Shown piece after piece: positions 59,038 to 64,000 of a stretch of 64,000 bases of DNA. The position numbers and the translations under genes were made by a program. This DNA comes from Apiosordaria backusii (Eukaryota; Ascomycota; Sordariomycetes; Sordariales; Lasiosphaeriaceae). Where the stretch lies: contig JAUKTV010000014.1 in NCBI GenBank assembly GCA_030549205.1, forward strand, positions 434,001 to 498,000, written 5' to 3'. Positions within the stretch are counted from its first letter, which is position 1. Every line of letters begins with the position of its first letter. A model generated the notes under the pieces. It was not told where the DNA came from. It searched no databases and saw only the letters and a program-made list of their open reading frames with translations.

Positions 59038-59770
59038 ATTTACTTTATTAAATAATATTAAATAAACTTAAATAAGTATTTATATATTAATCAGAAATAG
59101 ACTATATTTTTATCTTTCTTTATATATTAATATTATTATTAATATTATTTTTAAAAAAAGATATCGTCGTTATTATTAAAGTCGTTAATAAAAAATTTAA
59201 TAACCGTTTTTAATTTTTAAATATACTATAAAATAAAATTAAATATTATTATATATTTTTTATTAAAGGAAAGTATATTATTAATCAACTTAAAAGTATA
59301 GATTTTAAAAACCTTAATATTACTATCTTTAAGGTTATTATTAAAATAGACTATTTTTAACTTTAAATATAACTAAATACTTTATTTTTTATATTATAAC
59401 TTTTTTAATATAATATTTATAGGTATATTTAATATTAATAAATATTACTTTTTTATTAACTTTCCTTTTAAAATTAAATCTATTATAATAATAATATTTA
59501 TTTTTTACTAACTTTTCTTAAAATATCCTTTAATTACAATAAAGGTAAAATTATCTTTTTATAATATATTTAATTCTTTAATTAATATCTTTATAAACTT
59601 TATACTTATAAATTTAAATTTATTAATTCCTATATTTAATAAAGTATTATTAATAATAATTTATTGTTTATTATATACTATAAAATAAGTATAAATTAAA
59701 AAGGTACTTTTAATATATTATATAATTAGGAATTTATTTATTATAAACTCCTTTTTATTTAATAAATATA
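59038..59770. other. AT-rich relic, probably the 5' part of the host gypsy
   Basis: RIP-mutated; no motif read with confidence. It ends where the next element's LTR begins. Confidence 0.4.
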
Positions 59771-60184
59771 TGTCATAAACGTAGAAAGGCGCAAGTGTAG
59801 CACGGGCCAAGCGATAGATAAAAAACATAATAAGGATTTAGGAATTAAAACGTAGATTCAGGGAATTTAGGATTAAGAATGTAAATCTAGAGGATTTAGG
59901 ATTCAAAATATAGATCTAAAATTTAAAACGTAAATCTAAAGGATTTATATATTAAAAGATAAATTTAATAAAAAAGAAAGGCTTAAAACTTAAAATATAT
60001 ATATAAAGGAATTAAATAGCTTATAAATAATTCTATAATATATAATTATAATTTATATTTATAATATCTTTATATTTATATTAAAATATCTTATTATATA
60101 CTATTTAACTATACCGAATTAATTATTAAAAGTAACCTTCAACTAAATATCCTTTTTAAAAGTTTTAAATAAAGATTTATTACA
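59771..60184 (+). repeat. 5' LTR of the RIP-degraded gypsy copy
   Basis: About 414 bp. The inner boundary is fixed by the conserved leader. The LTR body is not recognisably the same as the 28-35 kb element's LTRs, so the two copies belong to different subfamilies. Confidence 0.6.
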
Positions 60185-63100
60185 CATTATATACTTACTT
60201 TAACTCTATTATTAAATAAATTGAAAACATTACTACCACTATATTTAACAATAGCAATAGCTCTTAAATTATCTTAACCTAACTTAACGCTTACATTCAA
60301 AAGCTTAAAGACCAAACTCAATAAATTTAAAAATAGGTTATTATTATCGATTATTAAAACTATTATAATAATTAATAAGTTAAAATTAAAGTATTTAAAT
60401 GCTATAATAATAGGAAAGAAAAGCTTAAAAAATTCTTAATTTAATTTAAAATCTATTTTCAATACTATCCAATTTATTTCCTTAATAAAGAATTTAAAAT
60501 TATATATACTATATCCTAATTTACAAATAAAGCTTTTGCATAATTTAAATCTATCTTAAATAACTATTATAAAAACGATGACGCTAATATTAAAAAAGAT
60601 ATTACTAAAGATTACTTTAATACTTTTAAAAAGTTCAAAACTTATATTAAAAAGGTCTTTAAAAAGTATAATAAAGCTTATTAAACTTAAAAGAGATTTA
60701 CTAATTTATATTAAATTTATTCAATAATCGATTATACTATCGCTTTTAAAACCAATATACTATATAGTAAAATTAATAATAAAGGTTTAATATAGTTTTT
60801 TTATAATAAATTTAAAAATAAAGTAAAAGACAAACTATATAAAAAGGAAAAACTAAATACTATCGATAAGTATATTATAATAGCTATCTATATTAATAAT
60901 TAATAATTTTAATGCTAAATAAAAAAAAAGAAAATATACCCTAATCTAAAATAGTACTGTAACTTTATAAATTACCGAATTAATAAAAAAAAAAAACACT
61001 ATATTATAAATACGTTAAAAACTACTTATATAAGATTAATAAAAATTAATATAATATAAAAGTAATTTAAAAGAAAAAATAATATTAAATATTTTAACTA
61101 TAGGAAAATTAAGTATTTTAAAAGAAACTATTAAACGCTTAAATAACTTAAGTAAAAAGAAAAGGAAGTTATAATAATTATAATATTTAAATATATTATA
61201 AAGATTTTAAATATTAAATATAGTAATAATAAATTTCTAAACTTAATAAATAAGTATACCGATAGTAATATTAAATATCAATATAATAAGCTTTAAAAAG
61301 GAAAATTAACGATTAATTTAAAAAAAGAAAATTACTTTATAAAAATAAAATAACTACCTTTAAAGGTACTATAAAAACCTATTAAAGTAATTCTAAAACT
61401 ACCTTTTAAAAAGATATTATAGTGCTTTATAATAATTATATAAAGGCCAATATTAACTATAAATAAAAAGATATTTTAATAAATAGAAAATTAAATTTAA
61501 AAACTTAAAAAGAAGTTTAAGAAATTTAAAAATAAATACTATAAAGTTAACGTATAATTTCGAAAATTATAAAAATAAATTATATAGTCTATCGTCGTTA
61601 TAATATAATAACTTAACCTAATATTATATTATAGTATTATATAATAAACCATTTTAAAAAAAGAATTTTAATAATAATTTAAAAAGAATTTTTAATAAAT
61701 CTATAAATATAATAAAAAAGCAATATAAATTTAAAAATAAAATAAGTTTTTTAAAAAAAAAAAGATTATTAATATTAATCTATCTCTATTACTAAAAAAA
61801 ATGCCAACTTACAAATAATATAATTATTATAAAAAAAATACAATATAATTATACCTTAAATATTTAAAATATTAAAAAATACCTTAATTTTAATATATTA
61901 TTTATAAATATATAAAATATTATTAAAGTAAAGTATTTAATAAATATTAATCTATTAAAAGACTAATAAAAACCTATAAAGCCTTAAAACTAATTTTAAT
62001 AATAATAATTAAATAACAATTTACTTTATAAAAACTAAATAACTATTTTTTATAAAAATAAAAAGATCCAATTAATTTAAATAATAGATTATAAATCGTA
62101 TAGTTTATTTCTAAAAACGTATAATATTACGTTAAGAAAAGGTATTTTTAAAAGAATAAAGTATAAAAAAAGGATAAATATATAATATAGTTTTATCTTA
62201 ATATAGATTGTACTATTTATTTATAAATAAAAATATAAGAATATTATATAAAGAAAAGTCTATAAAATAAATAAATACTAATTTAATAATAAGGAATAAA
62301 AAAAAGCCTAATAATAATAATTAGCTAATTTTAAATTACTAAATAGTTTAAAAAAAGAGGACGCTTTAAAAGCACAATAATAATTAAAAAAAAGACCACA
62401 GTCTTTTATAAAGGCTATAAACCTTTAAAAGACTATAAATTAAATATTAATAAAGTTATTACTATATAAAGGAAAGGTATAAAAAATAAAAGATTATAAA
62501 TAATAATATATTCAAAGGATTTTCAAATATAAATATTTATAAATAATAAAATAAAAGTAAATTTAATTTTATTAAAATTCGTAAAATAAGCTTAAATTCT
62601 ATAAAAAAAGAAAGAGAAAGAGGTTATTATAAAAAGACCATTTTCTATATAATTAATAAATAAAAAAACATTATTATTAAATATTACTATATTAAAAAAG
62701 ATAATATTAATAATTTTTAATATTATAAATATAGGGCTCAAAAAAGATATAATTTTAAAATAACTATAATATAAAGACTATAACTTAAATATCTATTAAA
62801 AAAATAGTAGCTACTTATAATTAAAGATATATTAAAAATATTTAATTAATAATAAGAAATTAAAAGTATAATAAAAGTAAAGTATAAAATAAGCACTTTC
62901 TATAGTACTACCGTAAAAAATATAGGAAATATTAATATACTTAATTGATTAAAATAATAAAATCGAAAAAGTAAGGTTAATAAAGATAATTATATTAATA
63001 AAAATTATAATAATAATAAAAAATAAATATACCTATTATAATAATTAAAAAAAAATAAAAAAAAAGAATTACTATTGAAATATTAAAAACATTCGATATT

Positions 63101-64000
63101 TATAGTAAAATACCTTTAAAGTTTATTAAATAAGGGACTATAAGATTATAAAATTAAATTTAAAAATAAAGTAAAGCTTAAAGTTTTTTAAATCTACTAT
63201 ATTAACAATAAATAAAGTAAGAAATTATAAAAGTATTTAAATAAAAACCTTAAAAAAAAACATATTAAACTATCTATATTACTAATTAAATATCCTATTT
63301 TTTTTATACTGAAAAAAAATAAAAGTCTACAATTATATATAAATTATTGACAATTAAATTAAAAAATAGTAAAAAACAATTACCTATTATTGCTAATTTC
63401 GTAATTATAAAATTAACTATTAAGGATATAATAATTTACTAAACTTAATATATTAATTAAATATATATATATATAAATCAAAAAAGAAAATAAATAAAAA
63501 ATAACTTTTTATGTACTTTATAAGTATTTTGAATATTTCATTATACTGTTTAAGTTTACAAATATACTAATAACTTTCTAAATCCTTATTAATTATATAA
63601 TTTATAAATATCTCGATAAAATAGTAATTTATTATCTTGATAACGTTCTTATTTACTTATATACTTTAAAAAAACACAAATAGCATATTAAAGAAATTTT
63701 AAATGTACTATATAAAATAAAACTATTAATTAATAAAAATAAAAGTAAATTCTATATATAAAAAAGGGTCTATTTTAAATATCTAATCTTACTAGAAAAA
63801 GTATAAATAAAACCAAAAAAGATTATAGTAATTAAAAATTAATTAAGATTATAAAAAGAAATACCTAAATAGTTAAAAACTAAAGTTTAAAAGTTTTTAA
63901 AATTTACTAATTTTTATCGAATATTTATATAAAATTATAATACTATTATAAAACTATTAAATAACTTAATTAAAAAGGACGCTAAATTTAAATAAAAAAA
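59771..64000 (+). mobile_element. RIP-degraded gypsy copy related to the 28-35 kb element (runs off the window)
   Basis: The 5' LTR 59,771-60,184 starts TGTCATAAACG and ends TTTATTACA. The following leader matches the intact element's leader apart mainly from RIP-type changes. Gag relic at about 60,230-61,300 includes 'DITKDYFNTFKKFKTYIKKV' and a damaged knuckle 'YFNYRKIKYFKRNY'. Protease region at about 62,490-62,820. RT begins about 63,360 and reaches 'IYYLDNVLIYL' (YLDD region) near 63,640. The RT continues to the window end. Confidence 0.8.

Larger units (their letters stand above)
40884..59770 (-). mobile_element. Host Ty3/gypsy element (minus strand) containing nested insertions
   Basis: The 3' LTR (40,884-41,109) is followed on its inner side by a purine tract (minus-strand AAAAGGGGAGTAA). 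Integrase C terminus reads at about 42,060-41,850 and integrase core further right. RT lies at about 44,880-44,270, and its N-terminal part continues beyond the 12.4-kb insertion at 57,365-57,930. Insertions inside it: R (43,317), SINE (43,772), the 12.4-kb gypsy (44,912), and two R copies (57,945 and 58,128). The 5' end was probably lost or cut by the element at 59,771. RIP-mutated and dead. Confidence 0.65.

Overview
The window looks like a chromosome segment from a filamentous ascomycete, most likely a Sordariomycete. Genes have short introns (53-76 bp) with fungal branch sites (CTGAC/CTAAC) and a Yak1-type kinase with fungal flanks. Long AT-rich blocks hold transposon relics whose stop codons fall where Gln, Trp or Arg codons would be, which is the signature of repeat-induced point mutation (RIP, C:G to T:A).

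Layout. 1-11,334 is ordinary gene-bearing euchromatin: the 3' part of a PPR-protein gene (+), an RRM-like nucleic-acid-binding protein gene (+, two introns), a 3.8-kb convergent intergenic gap, and the DYRK-family kinase gene yak1 (-, four introns). From about 11,335 composition changes abruptly to RIP-mutated nested retrotransposons: a 5'-truncated Ty3/gypsy chromovirus (+), duplicated pieces of a minus-strand Ty1/copia element, and a complete-length but RIP-killed copia element (+, 17,360-23,751, 679-bp LTRs, 5-bp target duplication CTAAC). Two further Ty3/gypsy elements dominate the right half: a minus-strand host element (3' LTR at 40,884) and, inserted in its reverse-transcriptase gene, a 12.4-kb element (44,912-57,359, 693-bp LTRs, target duplication AATAT). 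A fourth gypsy copy (+) begins at 59,771 and runs off the window.

Three islands of near-normal composition stand inside the AT-rich block. One is a Ty3/gypsy element (28,259-35,470) that largely escaped RIP. Its gag is open, its PR-RT region carries several single-base frameshifts, and its RNaseH-integrase-chromodomain part is open. It also has an intact ORF on the opposite strand between the end of pol and the 3' LTR; this encodes a protein with the exact cysteine spacing of a Gal4-type Zn(II)2Cys6 cluster followed by a coiled coil. The second is a lone two-exon gene of unknown function (38,060-38,897). The third is a tRNA-headed SINE (43,772-44,234) with a perfect 16-bp target duplication.

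Most noteworthy: (1) the antisense zinc-cluster ORF, with a second antisense coding relic in the corresponding place of the 12.4-kb element; (2) a gag with two identically spaced C-X4-C-X2-H-X8-H motifs beyond its usual zinc knuckle; (3) a roughly 0.9-1.0-kb retroposon family, called R here, with four copies, two of them 5'-truncated, flanked by 11- to 14-bp target duplications; (4) the SINE. All coordinates, translations and alignments were made by eye, and no database search was possible.
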